Origin: Endomychus coccineus
Lineage: Eukaryota; Arthropoda; Insecta; Coleoptera; Endomychidae
Assembly: GCA_958510875.1 (NCBI GenBank)
Contig: OY294068.1
Coordinates: 150,324,388 to 150,388,387, forward strand
DNA length: 64,000 nucleotides
Direction of reading: 5' to 3'
Position numbers and translations under genes: made by a program. Shown in pieces: positions 10,804-22,773 of the stretch. Numbering within the stretch: position 1 is the stretch's first letter; each line of letters opens with the position of its first letter. A model generated the notes under the pieces. It searched no databases. It saw nothing but the letters and a program-made list of their open reading frames with translations, and was not told the DNA's origin.

Positions 10804-12655
10804 ATGTCGAGAGAACCACACACAAAATATGTTGAAACTAGAAATATGTGCAACGGAACAATAATCGTTTCGAATGAGGCATACAATGCCAGAATAAGAT
10901 CAAAGCTTATCGATTGCCCGAATGACTCATGTTTGTTTTGGACTTTCGCCAAAGCAATTGGTGAGGATTTCACTTCTAGATCATTCCCTCCCCCAACCAA
11001 AGATGAAGGCATACTGGCTACTACACCACAAGAAAAAGTCAACCCTTTTGCTGGAATGTTTTCAGCAAATTCCACTTACTAATATTGAATCGATAGTCAT
11101 ATGCATGAAATTCGTCAGCGCACAATTAGGCGCATTCTGCTTGGTCTCAATACCAAAAAGTCTATGGGGTCAGACGGAATTCCACCTGTCGTTCTCAAGA
11201 AATGTGCGCCTGAATTAACACCAGTTTTCTGCAGGATGCTTAACCTTTCATACAAACTTGGTGTGTTCCTTTCCAGCTGGAAGTCAGTTAGAGTGCAACC
11301 AATTCGAAAAAAAGGAAAGGAGACTCTTCCTAATAATTATAGACCAATTGCATTATTGTCTGTGATCTCTAAAGTGATGGAGAAAGCAATCAACATCTGG
11401 CTAATCAAATACCTAGAGAACTACAAAATCGTGAATGACCGGTAAAATGGCTTTCGTCAGCAGAGATCAACAGGAGAGCTGGTTGCCTACGTAACACATG
11501 TATGCCAGAAATCTATTGAACAACATGGGAAATCTCTAGCTGTATCATGGGATATCTCCAAAGAATTTGACCGAGTCTGGCATCAAAGCCTTCTTGGGAA
11601 ACTTCCGTCATATGGTTTGCCGCCTCAACTTTGACACTTACTACCGAATATTCTCTCGGATGGATCACTCCATGTTGTGATTGGCGGAGTATCCTTCGAT
11701 ACAATGGCTATCAAAGCCAGGGATATGTCTGGGCACCTACTTTTTATGTGATCTGTATCAATGATCTGCTGTGAGTGGCATCCTGTTCCGACCACAGCTT
11801 TGCAGATGATGGTAAACTGCATACCGCTTTCTCATATAGAGCCCCTATACCATCCAATGAAACCAGAGGAGCGAGACAAGAACAGGTTGACGCAATTAAT
11901 GGAAATCTGGCAAAGATTTTGAAATGTGGATCTGATAATCTAGTAGAGTTTAATGCAACCAAAACTCAAGCTTGCGTCTTCTCCAGAAAGGCGGATCCCA
12001 CAATCCCTAATACGATGATGTTAGTTTCAACTATTTCTCTGGAGTCTATCATAACAATGCTCGGGATCACCACCAAGAGCAGTCTCAAGGGACGATAAAC
12101 TTCGTTTTCTATTCTGTACCAAGAGCTACTTTACATCCCAGCAGTTCCTCATAATCTAGAAGGCACATATTCGATCTGTCCTGGAGTACTGTTCACATTT
12201 TTGGAGTTTGGCTCCTAAACATATGCTGAAGCCCTTGGATTCAATCCAGAATAGAGATATTCGTTTGATTGATGATGTCACACTTACGAGTTCATTGACC
12301 TCTCTAGAACATCGTAGAAAGGTGGGAGATCTCTTCCTTTTCCATAAATATTTCCATGTTCTGTGTTCATCAGAAATTTCGTCTGTTGTTCCATCACGAG
12401 ATATTCCAGATAGGCGGACTAGACGAGCTTAAACTAGTTAACCCTCCACTGTCAAGCTCGAGACCTGCAGAACTTCTTCCTACCTGACTTAGTTTTTCAT
12501 CGAATGGTGAAGTTGTAGAACTATTTACCTAGTGAGGTCTTTCCCTATGCCTTCAAGTAAAATTCTAATGCTTATCTCCTCTCCACCTCTGGGTCACACG
12601 ATGTTCTTCGAACATTATAGGTTTCCCTCTCGTGTAGTCAAAGTATAAAAAAAAT
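10804..12655 (+). pseudogene. Non-LTR retrotransposon ORF2 pseudogene (CR1/Jockey group)
   Basis: A decayed reverse transcriptase gene is read in shifting frames. 10804-11082 is the linker before the RT (FWTFAKAIGEDFTSRSFPPP). 11080-11445 holds RT motifs 0-2 (SMGSDGIPPVVLKKCAPELT and LPNNYRPIALLSVISKVMEK). About 11450-11640 continues with STGELVAYVTH and AVSWDISKEFDRVWH, where the first catalytic Asp would lie. 11775-12098 carries FADDGKLHTAF, the variant of the YADD box. 12208-12432 is the C-terminal SIQNRDIRLIDD...LEHRRKVGDLFLFHKY region, followed by more of the C-terminus to about 12640. An A-run near 12646 may be the 3' tail. Several stops and frameshifts rule out function. The copy at 55187-55490 is from the same family. 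Confidence 0.85.
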
Positions 12656-13662
12656 ACAAGGATACTAGTGCGCCCTAAAACAATAAAGTTCCTATTTTCA
12701 CTTTGCAAAATTTCAAATCCTAAGACCATTTGCAATCATCTCAAAAATACTCATAAGGGATTAAAACGGATAATTCCGCGAAAATCCAGAATTTTCTTTT
12801 AGACCTGTAATTATACTTTACTTATACTACCTACGTATAGCGAGGGAAGTAAAATTAAAATGGCAGTGTGATGATTTGAGACTCATGAAAACTTGTGTAT
12901 CCGTCATAGAATTATTCAAAATTTAATATACCTATTGCGTATTTATGGGGACACATATTTATGAAATTCTTCTATCTCCAATTTCGATCAGCTCGTGAAT
13001 TATACATTAGACTGAGAATGCCGCAAAATGAAACATAAAATCCGGAAGTTATTGTGCAATAAAATTGGGGTCGTAGTTTATGAAAAGTGATTAATAAATC
13101 ATTTTGGTGCAACTTATGAATATGAAATTATGATTATGTTACTTTATCACATGGTAGTAAACTTCGCATATCTAAGGTATCGACCCGACGTCCTGCTAGT
13201 TGTATAATGCCGCTCCAGGAAATGTCATAGTTTATGTACGATTGAAACGATAACTTATCAGAAATACGTCTTTCAAGACATTAAACGCGTTTGTTCAACC
13301 CGATATCATCTGAAGTGATTCACAACGCTCATAGAAAACTATAATTCGCTAACCATCAAGCACACCAGCTTTAGTAAATCTTGTTACTTTTCTATGTAAT
13401 TTCTGAATTAATGTGTTTCCACAATTTGGTAGTTGCCTAACGTGCAGTTGTTACTAAATGGTGATATTTATTCATCAACAATTAGCTGAGACTAATTCAG
13501 TTCTCTCTCAAATTTAATCTTTTGCAGAATTCCATGATAATGAGGATGAAGAATTGAAATTGATAAGGAACTGTTCCTGAATTATCGATAAACAAGATAG
13601 AAAAGTGCTTTACCACTATTTTGACTATTGAGAGTGAAGATAATGGTAATCATTGTAAGACT
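12656..13662. other. Unannotated AT-rich stretch
   Basis: I see no coding domain, inverted repeat or tandem repeat in this kilobase. Confidence 0.5.
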
Positions 13663-14029
13663 CTTATGTAAGAGAATTAGAAACAAATCAATATATGAAT
13701 ACTCTCATGTAGGCTTTTGCCAGATAACAATGATGAGGTCTTTCTTTCTAGTCCAGATCGATCAGTAAGATCACAAATATATAGTCCGAGACAGCTGTTT
13801 CGCCCTTTTCATAGAGCTCATCAGAGGAACGTGCTAGTTTTCAAAGTTACTGAAAGATCTCTGTCCAAGGTAGTCATAACTAGCATTCAACGAGGTAAAA
13901 TGATCAAAAAATCTCACCCCAGATCATGCATTGACAGATTTTTCGAGCTTTACTAAAGTTACGGGGAATGTGGGACTACTTGAGTGCGCCAGATGACGAC
14001 ACCAAATCAAACCTATGTAAGAGAATTAG
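13663..14029. repeat. Direct repeat flank with Penelope-like scrap
   Basis: 13663-13742 (TATGTAAGAGAATTAG, GAAACAAAT...AACAATGATGAGGTCT) recurs split around the next element: TATGTAAGAGAATTAG at about 14013-14029, and GAAACAAATGAA...AACAATGATGAGATCT at 16315-16384. The segment between the two, near 13783-13830, contains CAGCTGTTTCGCCCTTTTCA followed by TAGAGCTCATCAGAGG, the pattern of a Penelope-like terminus. The arrangement indicates a duplicated unit whose second copy was later interrupted. Confidence 0.55.
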
Positions 14030-16313
14030 TAGTCGAGGAAAATTATTACCAAAATAGGCCAAAGGTCCGAAAACCTGTCCAGTTTTCCAGATGGTTCGAG
14101 ATGCTTTTACTCCATTTACCCACTTTTTAAATCTTATGTAAATGAAAAATTGCATTTCTACGTCGAAAAAATGCATTTTTTCATGTGCAATTTTTGAAGC
14201 AAGTAAAAAAATGCATTGTTATTCGGTAATACATTTTAGAAATCGACCCAAATTTGTTACCGGGAGGTTTTCGGGGTCACTGAACACGATTATGATGTCA
14301 GAAAATTCATATAATGTGCCTGGGGACCAGAAAGTCCTGGGTGTGATGGTCATCCACGAGGTTTTCTCGAAATTTGCTTGGAAATTGAACCAAAATGTTT
14401 ACTTGGGGTGTTTTTCGAGGTCGCTTCACACGATTCTGATATTGGAAAATTGCACAATACACTTGGAGGCCAGGGTGGCCTGGTTGTCTAGGTCGTCTCC
14501 TGGACATTTACGTCGAGGAAAATTAACACCAAAATACGACAAAGGTCCGAAAACCTGTGCAGTAAGATGGATCGAGATGCGGTTTTTTACATCCGATTCC
14601 TTGATGCATTTACTTCATTTGCCCACTTTTTAAACCTTATACAACATGTGCAATTTTTGGAGCAAAAAATCATATAATGTACCTGGGAACCAGGAAGTCC
14701 TGGTAGTGAGGGTCATCTACGAGGTTTTCTCGAAATTTGCTTGGAAATTGAACCAAAATGTTTGCTCGAGGGTTTTCGAGGTCGTTTAAGACGATTCTGC
14801 TATTGAAAAAAATTGCCCAATGCACCTGAAGGCCAGGATGGCCTAGTTGTCTAGGTCGTAACCTGGATATTTACACGAGTTTTTATGTAAATGCAACGAA
14901 TTTGGTTACTCAAGGGTTTTTGGGCTCGTTAATCACGAATATGATGTCGAAAATGTCCATATGATGTACCTGATGATCAGTAAGTCTTGGTTTTGAGGGT
15001 TATTTACTAGATTTTCTCGAAATTTGCTAGGAAATTGAATTAAAATGCTTACCCAGGGGTTTTTGAGGTCGCTGAACACGATTCTGATATCGAAAAAATT
15101 CCATAATATACCTGGAGGTCATTGTGTCGTGGTTGTCTAGGTCATGTCTGGGACAGGTGAATGAGTTTTCATGAATAAAATTGGTTGATGAATTTATATA
15201 TATGCGATATAATAAAATATGATAAGAATCGATGGGCAGGTAATTGACTTCTCATTAAAACACATTAAATTTCATCATTTAGGAGTGTGTAAGTTGAATA
15301 CGGTGATAAAAATATTCCTAAATTTTTTTGGAAATTCAAATTAAACGTCAAGTCAAAGATATTTTATTTTTGAAATATTGTGATATTTGAAAAGATTTCA
15401 TTTTTAGGCGAGTAATCGAAAATGTATACATACGTATAAGTGAAAAAAATGTCATAGGATAATAAACTTTGATATTCTGTGAAATAATTTGTAAGATATG
15501 AATATCGACACATATCTATGACAATAAGATCAACAAATTCATTAAATTCAATGACTAAAATAATCGTTATGTACAAAAATATGTTTATTTAAAAAAACTT
15601 TAATCTATTAAATGGAAAAAATGTATTTCACGCGTTTTCTTTTCAAAAATCCATTCCCTTAAAATATTATTATTATTCTATTTAATCATAGATATATTTG
15701 TATATTGAATGAATTTAAATTCGACAATTTTATGATAAAATCAATTTTATTTATGAAAACTCACTCACTTGTCCATCAATTCTTATTATATTTTATCATA
15801 TCGATAATATATAAATTCATTAACTTCATCGTCCAACCAATTACATTTATTTATTTTAAAACTTTTAAAATCATAATTTCATTTAAAACTGACACACCAG
15901 ATGACCTAGACAACCCTAGCATAAATCACGAATAAACATTTTGGTTCAATTTCTGAGCAAGATTAGAGAAAACCTCGTGGATGACCCTCACAACCAAAAC
16001 TTCCTGGTTCCCAGGTACAGTATATGGTTTCTCTGACATCATATTTGTGTTCAGCAACCCCCAAAACCCCCCGAGTTACAAATTTGGGTCTATTTCCACT
16101 ATGTATCACCGAATAATGAATTTTTTTTATTTGCTTCGAAAATTGCACATGAAAAAATGCATTTTTTCGATGCAGAAATGCAGTTTCACATTTGTATAAA
16201 ATTTAATAAGTGCAAATGAAGTAAATGCATCAAAGAATCGGATGTAGAAAACCGCATTTCGATCCATCTTACTGAACAAATTTTGGACTTAAATTGTTAT
16301 ATTTTCTCGACTA
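14030..16313. mobile_element. Foldback element with internally repetitive arms
   Basis: The outer ends are inverted (TAGTCGAGGAAAAT at 14030 and ATTTTCTCGACTA ending 16313). Long arms pair: 14145-14420 with 15945-16200 on the other strand (for example GAAAAAATGCATTTTTTCATGTGCAATTTT, and the TTTGTTACCGGG / CCGAGTTACAAATTTGGGT block), and 14565-14640 with 16200-16275. Inside the left side a module (ACGATTnTGAT, CATATAATGTnCCTGG, TCTCGAAATTTGCTTGGAAATTGAA) recurs from about 14260, 14660 and 14900. The middle, 15170-15900, is very AT-rich without recognised coding. The architecture recalls Drosophila FB elements, whose inverted arms contain direct repeats. No transposase was seen, and the target duplication is not clear. 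Confidence 0.65.
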
Positions 16314-16605
16314 TTGAAACAAATGAATTTATGAATATACTCACTTATCTCCTCTAGGATTTTGACAAATAACAATGATGAGATCTGTGTTAATAATCAC
16401 AAGCAGTGAAAAAGCGGAGATTATGTTAATTCTAATGAATGAAAATGTTGTAGGGACTTCATGGCTGATAGTAAACATCAATTATTCGAGATGGTGAATA
16501 TCCTAGTAGTCAGCAAATAAATTGCTTCTAGTAGATATGTGCCCCTGGAGTCAACCTGAGGTGTAACGAAATAATTTTAATAATAAAATGAAATAAAACA
16601 GTTTT

Positions 16606-18027
16606 TTGCCTAATTTCTACAAGAGATTTTATTTTTCAATAAACACGACCGGTTTCGACTTTTATATCATCATCAAGAGAATATTGAAAAGACAGGTAGA
16701 TTTATTTATGCATAAAGTTCGCAGATTCAGTAATGGGGAGGGATTAAGGTCCAATTGCCTATTAAGTGTAATGAAATCCAGGTTTTTACACAGTTTGTTA
16801 ATCTCCAAACTTTCCAACAGATTTTTTGAATTCCCTCTATAGCTGTTATGAAGGATTCCAAAATTATCTATTGTTATTCTATTATTAGAAATATTAATAT
16901 GTTCGAAGATTGCTGATTTATCATCGGAGGAATTATGTTCTTTGAAACTATTTTTTCTATTTGACTGTTTTTTGTTTGGCATTAAATACTAATTTGCTCA
17001 TATTCAAGTCGCTGGAAAAATATGTTGTTATGTTAAATTTTGGAAAATAGTTACTTATACTGTTCGATAATTCGCCAATATAACTAAAACATGCATATTT
17101 CTTTTCTGGCATTTCTGTTATGGAATATAATAACTGCGAAATTTGTTTTTGTTCTTTACAATCAATGATTTTATTAATGAAGTGAATAGGAATATTGTTA
17201 TTTAAAGCTATCTGTTCAATTGTACTGAGTTCTGTCTTGAAATCTTTTCCTGATATAGGGTTAGAAAAAGCTCGCTGGATCATTGAATTATAACCTGCTA
17301 ATTTATGACTAATATAATTGAAAGTTTTCATAGAAATGGTTGCATCAGTGAAGGTGTCTTTCCATAAATATTCAATGATAATTAATCATTTTGTTTAGAA
17401 ATTGCTTATGGAACTGTTGTTCCAAATTTCAGCAGCGAATTTTATATTTTTATGGTGGTTATTTAGGAACTATAAAAACTCTATCTATGTATTGGAACCT
17501 TGAAACCGTACTAAAATATCGTCAACATAACGGTACCAGAAAAGGATATGGTTTTGTCTTAAAGAATTGTTCATAATAGATAGATTTTTCTGGAATATTC
17601 ATAAAAATATCTGCTAACAGCGGGCTAAGTGGTGAACCCATGGGGCGGCCTGATTATTGTTTGAAAAACTTTAATTTAAATTGAAAATAATTTTGAGAGA
17701 AGCAAAATTCTTCAATGATATATGGAGATGTATTATTCTTGATAAAAATATCTTTAGTTGAAGGACTAGGCTCATCTGTTGGGATGTTTGGGAACATGAC
17801 TAATTTGAAATTATTTCAAAGGTGTGTTTAGAAAGTTTATTTGTGAGATCTATAGAATTTGAAACGGTATTCTGAGGATATATTTCCCTTCCTTCTTGGA
17901 ATTTATGATTTAAAGAACTGATCAACTTCCCTGATGGAGCGTTTACATAAAAGAGTACTGGTCTAGCAGATTTTTCTTCCTTATGAAGCTTGATTAGTTC
18001 GAACAATTTTGGCAGTTGTACCTTCAT
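16606..18027 (-). pseudogene. Penelope-like element reverse transcriptase and endonuclease remnant
   Basis: Read on the minus strand from 18027: PKLFELIKLHKEEKSARPVL with NAPSGKLISSLN is the start of the Penelope-type RT core. The frame then gives GRPMGSPLSPLLADIFM at about 17640-17590, and YRYVDDILVRFQ near 17535-17505, the YVDD catalytic box. 17331-16957 covers the thumb and connector (FSYIGELSNSISNYFPKFNI). 16982-16662 retains only the C-terminal half of the GIY-YIG endonuclease (NFGILHNSYRGNSKNLLESL). The GIY-YIG motif itself is not visible. Frames change several times. Next to it, near 16633-16665, AACACGACCGGTTTCGACTT...ATCATCATCAAG is a typical Penelope terminal sequence. Confidence 0.85.
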
Positions 18028-18380
18028 TGGAATCAGTTTGCTTACTTATAAAGGAAGCAAACTGTCAGAGAAGAAATATAAAAATCTACATAAAAAGCTT
18101 TCCATCTTAGAAATGAATGAACAAGAAAATCAGGAAAAACAATTATCTAAAGATACTACAACACCAAATATACCTTTCATCCTCGCTTTGTCAATCACTT
18201 CAGTTTGATAAAGAACAAACAAATGTATTAAACAAAGGTCTCAAGTTCGCACCACCTAATAATAAAATTAAAGGAAATAAAGAATTAATTGGAGATATTC
18301 TTAAATATTTAAACTTAGTTAGTACAACTCATCCAACAATCTTTCATAATATAGGATTGGAACGTTTTACTACTCCCTAC

Positions 18381-20295
18381 CAGTGGCGGCTCCTCGAAGG
18401 AGGCTCAGCCTCCTCACAAATTTATCCTAATGATCAATCTCCATTTTATTTCCTGTTTCTCTGATAATTCTTCGAATTTTACAATTAATTCCCCGTTCTC
18501 AGTAGTTATTTTTAATCCGGCAACAGTGCCCTGAGGCTAGACTCTATATATCTCAAACGCTGAGCATGTGTTGTTCAACACAGTTGCCGTTTTTCCGACC
18601 AGTCAATCGCCAAATAGCGTGAAACAGCGAAAATGGCAACAACGTCTGGAGTCTAGCCTGCCGCCCGCCTTTAAGTTCAGTACAGTCGGTGTGGTACGGA
18701 ATACGACACATGCGTATTGCGTCAGTGCTTGTTTTGTTTTATGCGGGTATAATGGTTGAGTGCCACTACGCGAAATAAGGTTAGTTTAGAATTCGTCTGT
18801 CCGGTAAATTATTAATTGTAAAAATGGACAACAAGTGGAAAGATTTTTAGGGTTCTACGATGTTCGTTCGGGAAGAACAGCGGTCAATTTATTAAATTTT
18901 TTAATGGAAACATTTCAACGATTCGACTTTGCGAATAAATCAGACTTACGACGGCATCTGTAATGGCGGGACATTTAAACGGTCTTCAAACAAACGAACG
19001 TAAGTTTTAAATAACATAGTAGGAAACAGAATTCCCTGTAATGCTCGAACTCGATGGAATTTTACATCACGTGCAATGTTTAGTTTACCATCCATAAAAA
19101 TAAAGACAAATTAATTGAAACATTTGATTTTATATTAAACAGTGATGACTTTTCAACAGATCGGGTTTCATTAAATGCTGCTGTTGGTTTAAAATCTTAT
19201 TTAGAAAATGAAGAATTTTTGTTTTTCTTGATACTTTTAAATTAATATTTGAACAAACTGATCTTATTTTTCAAATTTTACAACATAAATTCACTAATAT
19301 AATTCATTCAAGAGATCGTTTAAAACATCTCATTGATAAAATTTCAAGTTTCCGTTATACAGAATTTCATTTTAATATTTTATTTGGAAATTATTCAACT
19401 GATGAGGCTTCTCCCGTGAAAAGGAGGAAAACATATAATTTGGTAGACAAGAAACTACATTATAAACAACTTTTTTATGAAATTTTAGATACTATTAAAG
19501 GTCAAATATTGAGAATCGATTTTCCGATTTACATGAATTGAAGTTTTTCGATTTGACGAATAGAAGATTTTTCGAATCTTTTTCAAAAGAGTTTCTCAAT
19601 ACAGTTTCAGATAACTTAGTTCTAAAATATAATTTTTTTGATAAAATAGCGCTGCACAATGAATTATGCGTTGTATACTGGGATAAAGATATTTTAGGCC
19701 AGTGACAGTCACGCCGATATGATAGATAATGATTTGCAACAAGTCTTACCTCAGTTTTATAAACTACTTTGTTTGACAGTCACCATTCCTGTCACGTCGG
19801 CATCGGTAGAGAGAACATTTTCTACTCTCAAACGAATTAAAACATACATGCGAAATACAATGGGCCAAAACCGTTTATACAATGTTAGTTTAATATCTAT
19901 TGAAAAAGATTTAGTAAAACACTTAAAACATAATGATACATTTTATGATAATATTATTGATCATTTTTCGCAAATTGAAGACCGTAGAATTTCGTTAATA
20001 TATAAAAAAGTTGATAAAATTAATAAAAAAAGAAAAAATATGAAAAATTCCTAAAAAAAAAAAAATTAAAAATCCAAAAAAAATAAAAAACAAAAAACGA
20101 ACGAAAAAAAATTTGTGGGCAAGAGAAATTCTATACCTCCACGTTGGTTCTTGCTGGGTAACAATTAATTTTGTCATTGAAGTAGCTGGTACGGTCGCTG
20201 CGCGAAGGTTAAATTAATTGACTGAATATAATATATTTTTACAAAAACGTTTTATGTCCAGCCTCCTCTCTCAAAAAGTTCACGAGCCGCCACTG
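18381..20295 (+). mobile_element. hAT element inserted in Penelope-like element (1915 bp)
   Basis: Terminal inverted repeats CAGTGGCGGCTC / GAGCCGCCACTG are exact. The flanks are a perfect 8-bp target duplication CTCCCTAC at 18373-18380 and 20296-20303. Transposase parts run on the plus strand from 18824 (MDNKWKDF then stop) to 20054. The interruption of the surrounding Penelope frame gives the order of events: Penelope first, hAT later. The element at 1-253 is a sister copy. Confidence 0.95.
19535..20054 (+). pseudogene. hAT transposase C-terminal half
   Basis: About 19535-19700 gives ELKFFDLTNRRFFESFSKEF and ALHNELCVVYWDKDI, the stretch before the dimerization domain. After a frame break, 19719-20054 is open for 111 codons: LPQFYKLLCLTVTIPVTSAS, VERTFSTLKRIKTYMRNTMG, then QNRLYNVSLISIEKDLVKHL. 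This is the conserved hAT C-terminal dimerization region with its SxERxFSxLKRIK hallmark, ending in a lysine-rich tail. The upstream catalytic core is broken by stops and internal deletion, as 1.9 kb is short for an autonomous hAT. Confidence 0.85.
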
Positions 20296-20327
20296 CTCCC
20301 TACCTTATTAAACTTACAAGTAAATGA

Positions 20328-22477
20328 ATCCCCATATTGCAAGCTATATTCTATTCACATTTACATCATTACATCATTATCAAAACTAACTCATCGATAA
20401 TGGTTTCTTCATTATGTTTGTTCTTGTTACCATATATATGTGATAAGACGGTAATTTCCTATTCCTTCCTACAAATTGAATTGTCCCGATGAAAGAGAGA
20501 TAGATATCCCAATTGTGAGGTTTCGGTGCACTAATACGCATGTATGCTAAATAGTTTGCTATTCATTAAAAAGATGAAGTTCCTGACGAGAAATTACAAG
20601 TTTAAATTCAAAGAATATACAAGAAACCGTTGGCATCTCAGAAGTTATGTAAATACTTAATTTTACAGTATATTAATCATTGGTTCTTTGTCGAAGAAGC
20701 AAATGAAGCAATGATTTGAAACTACAATCAAACAAGTTTTCATGTATAATCTCAAAATACAACAGTAATAAGTAATACAGTATTAATTATTGATTGAATA
20801 ATATCAACAGTATAAAATCAATAGTTGAGATGAAAAATAATGCTTTTATGTCTTAGTATGATCATTATAATTCTAATATGAAGAGAAGCTTCTAAATAAT
20901 CAAGTATAATTATTTTTATCTATCTAAAAATATCACATATATTATGAATGATAAATAAAAATTTTCGTTTTAAAATATGTTCACCCTCATGCTACTGAAT
21001 CTCAAATAATATTAATATTTATAATATTTATGAGCCATATTGTATTTCTTTGATATTGAAAAATAATAATTTCAAATTAACTGAAGCTGTATCAAAGATT
21101 GTTGACTGTAGTATAACACCAAAATCGTGTAATAATTGTGAACAGATACCCAACAATTAGATTCTCTCTTTGCCATTTTATTATAATTATTATTTATAAT
21201 GAAGTAAGCAAGTGGAATTCTCCAAGGAACATTGATTAACCGCCTAACTGGTAGTTCCCGCTCATGCACAGATATCAAAATACCCCATTTCCGATTTTAA
21301 AACAGCGCATCCCAACGAACAGAATGAAATACTACATAAGCGGTATAATAGTCTTATTAGTCTCACTTTCTCTCATAAATACTTATTCTAGTGTATACTA
21401 AATGCTTAATCATTGTTTACTTGTATATAAGGAAAATGTGTTTCTCCACTTTTGTCAATATTATAAGGCAGTCCTCGTAGTACTTCGGTAATACCCATGG
21501 TGGGTCGTTCTACGTACAATGCTCTCTCATAATGACATTTCATAGTTATTTACAGTTTTACGTACTAATGGTTGATCACTTATTGATAGCAGCCTCTTGA
21601 AGTGCTTTAGAATCCATTTACATTATAACAATAATCATGATTTGTCCCAAACCATCACATTCAATGAGTAGAAAATGGTCATCTACAAAAACTGGTCAAA
21701 CTGTATAAAACAAATATTGTTGTGGCAATGGAAGATATGGCAAAGGTTTATTCAATTTTATTAATAAAAGCTTGGATAAACCATCTAACTGCGGATGGTG
21801 TCATTTAAATTTAAAACACTACACCGTGTTTGTTAGCGTACGCTAATATCAATAAAAAGCTAATGCATTGTAAACTTCACCGAAACCCTTTATTAAGTTG
21901 CATAAATATTGTGTTTTATATTGAAACTTATTTTAATATTTGTTTTGTTTTGCTTCCAGGTTCGTTGTTTATCCAGAGTTTATATCAATATGTGGTTTCC
22001 ATTATCAAAAGGTATGTTTAATTAACGTTATTTACGCGCCCTGGTTTGTATTCGCTTAACTCCACGTTACTCTGGAATACTTTTTTCCTTTTTCGGCACG
22101 TTAATATTCGTTCTCGGGGAATATAGAAATGCCTCGTGCTGGTTTCTAATTAACAAATTCATTATTTCTGGTATTAATGCAATTTTTATCACAATAGAAA
22201 CTTTTATACATTTTGATATTAATGTGGTTTCAGAGGAGGCCAATCTTAACTACTGCGTTGAATTTTTATCCTTCCAGTACATAAATTTGTTCGGAAAGCA
22301 CCTAACATTTTTCATGGTGGTCTGAGCCGTAGTGGAAAAAGCTTGGGTCAATTTCCGAGATATCTGTCTCTGATTCGGCAAAGGATAAGCGCAAAAAGAG
22401 TAATGGAATTTCGGATACTTCTAGTTCCAACGATGATATTTTACTATCTTTATAAAAGATAAAATAATAAATGCTAG
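20328..22477. other. Unannotated AT-rich stretch
   Basis: No recognised domain. At 21945-22017 a pyrimidine-rich tract with CAG, a 52-nt segment and AAAAG|GTATGT have the layout of a small exon, but the segment is too short to test by eye. Nothing else stands out. Confidence 0.4.
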
Positions 22478-22773
22478 AATGGCGCCGAGTGAGAACGGGC
22501 GTGGAGTTTCGTGTTCCGGTGTGAAATTAAAATTACTAAATACGAAAACAATATAAGTTGTCTAAAATGTAAAGAAGTTTTCATTTGAAATGTCTAAATT
22601 TATCTATTGAAGATCTACATAAAATTCGCGAAAGTAAAATCGTGAAACAATGGAACTGTAGCATATGTGATTCTTCAATGAATATTCCTACGTTTGAGAA
22701 TACTAATAGTCCAAACAATACACGACGGCCTAATGTTAAATTTGCAGAAATTAATACCGAGAAAAAAATATGA
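22478..22773 (+). pseudogene. Non-LTR retrotransposon ORF1 fragment with PHD-type zinc finger
   Basis: ATG at 22480 opens MAPSENGRGVSCSGVKLKLL, and after frame breaks NNISCLKCKEVF leads into 22585-22773 (HLKCLNLSIEDLHKIRESKI, VKQWNCSICDSSM). The spacing of CxxC, HxxC and CxxC residues fits a PHD-type finger, a known ORF1 component of CR1-like non-LTR elements. The ORF is cut by a foldback element at about 22705. The remainder of ORF1 and the ORF2 endonuclease resume at about 24891. Confidence 0.65.

Larger units (their letters stand above)
18045..20327 (+). pseudogene. Penelope-like N-terminal region, opposite orientation, split by hAT
   Basis: From about 18045 the plus strand encodes a Penelope N-terminal segment (KEQTNVLNKGLKFAPPNNKI at 18205-18265, then KELIGDILKYLNLVSTTHP). 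The frame runs to the hAT insertion at 18381 and resumes after it at 20304 for eight codons to a TGA at 20325. The RT part of the same kind of element lies immediately to the left on the opposite strand. So the 5' part is inverted relative to the 3' part, or two copies meet head to head. Confidence 0.7.

Noticed and set aside
21945..22017. Small exon with acceptor and donor-like flanks
   Set aside because: 52 nt cannot be assessed without transcript data, and such matches are common in AT-rich DNA.
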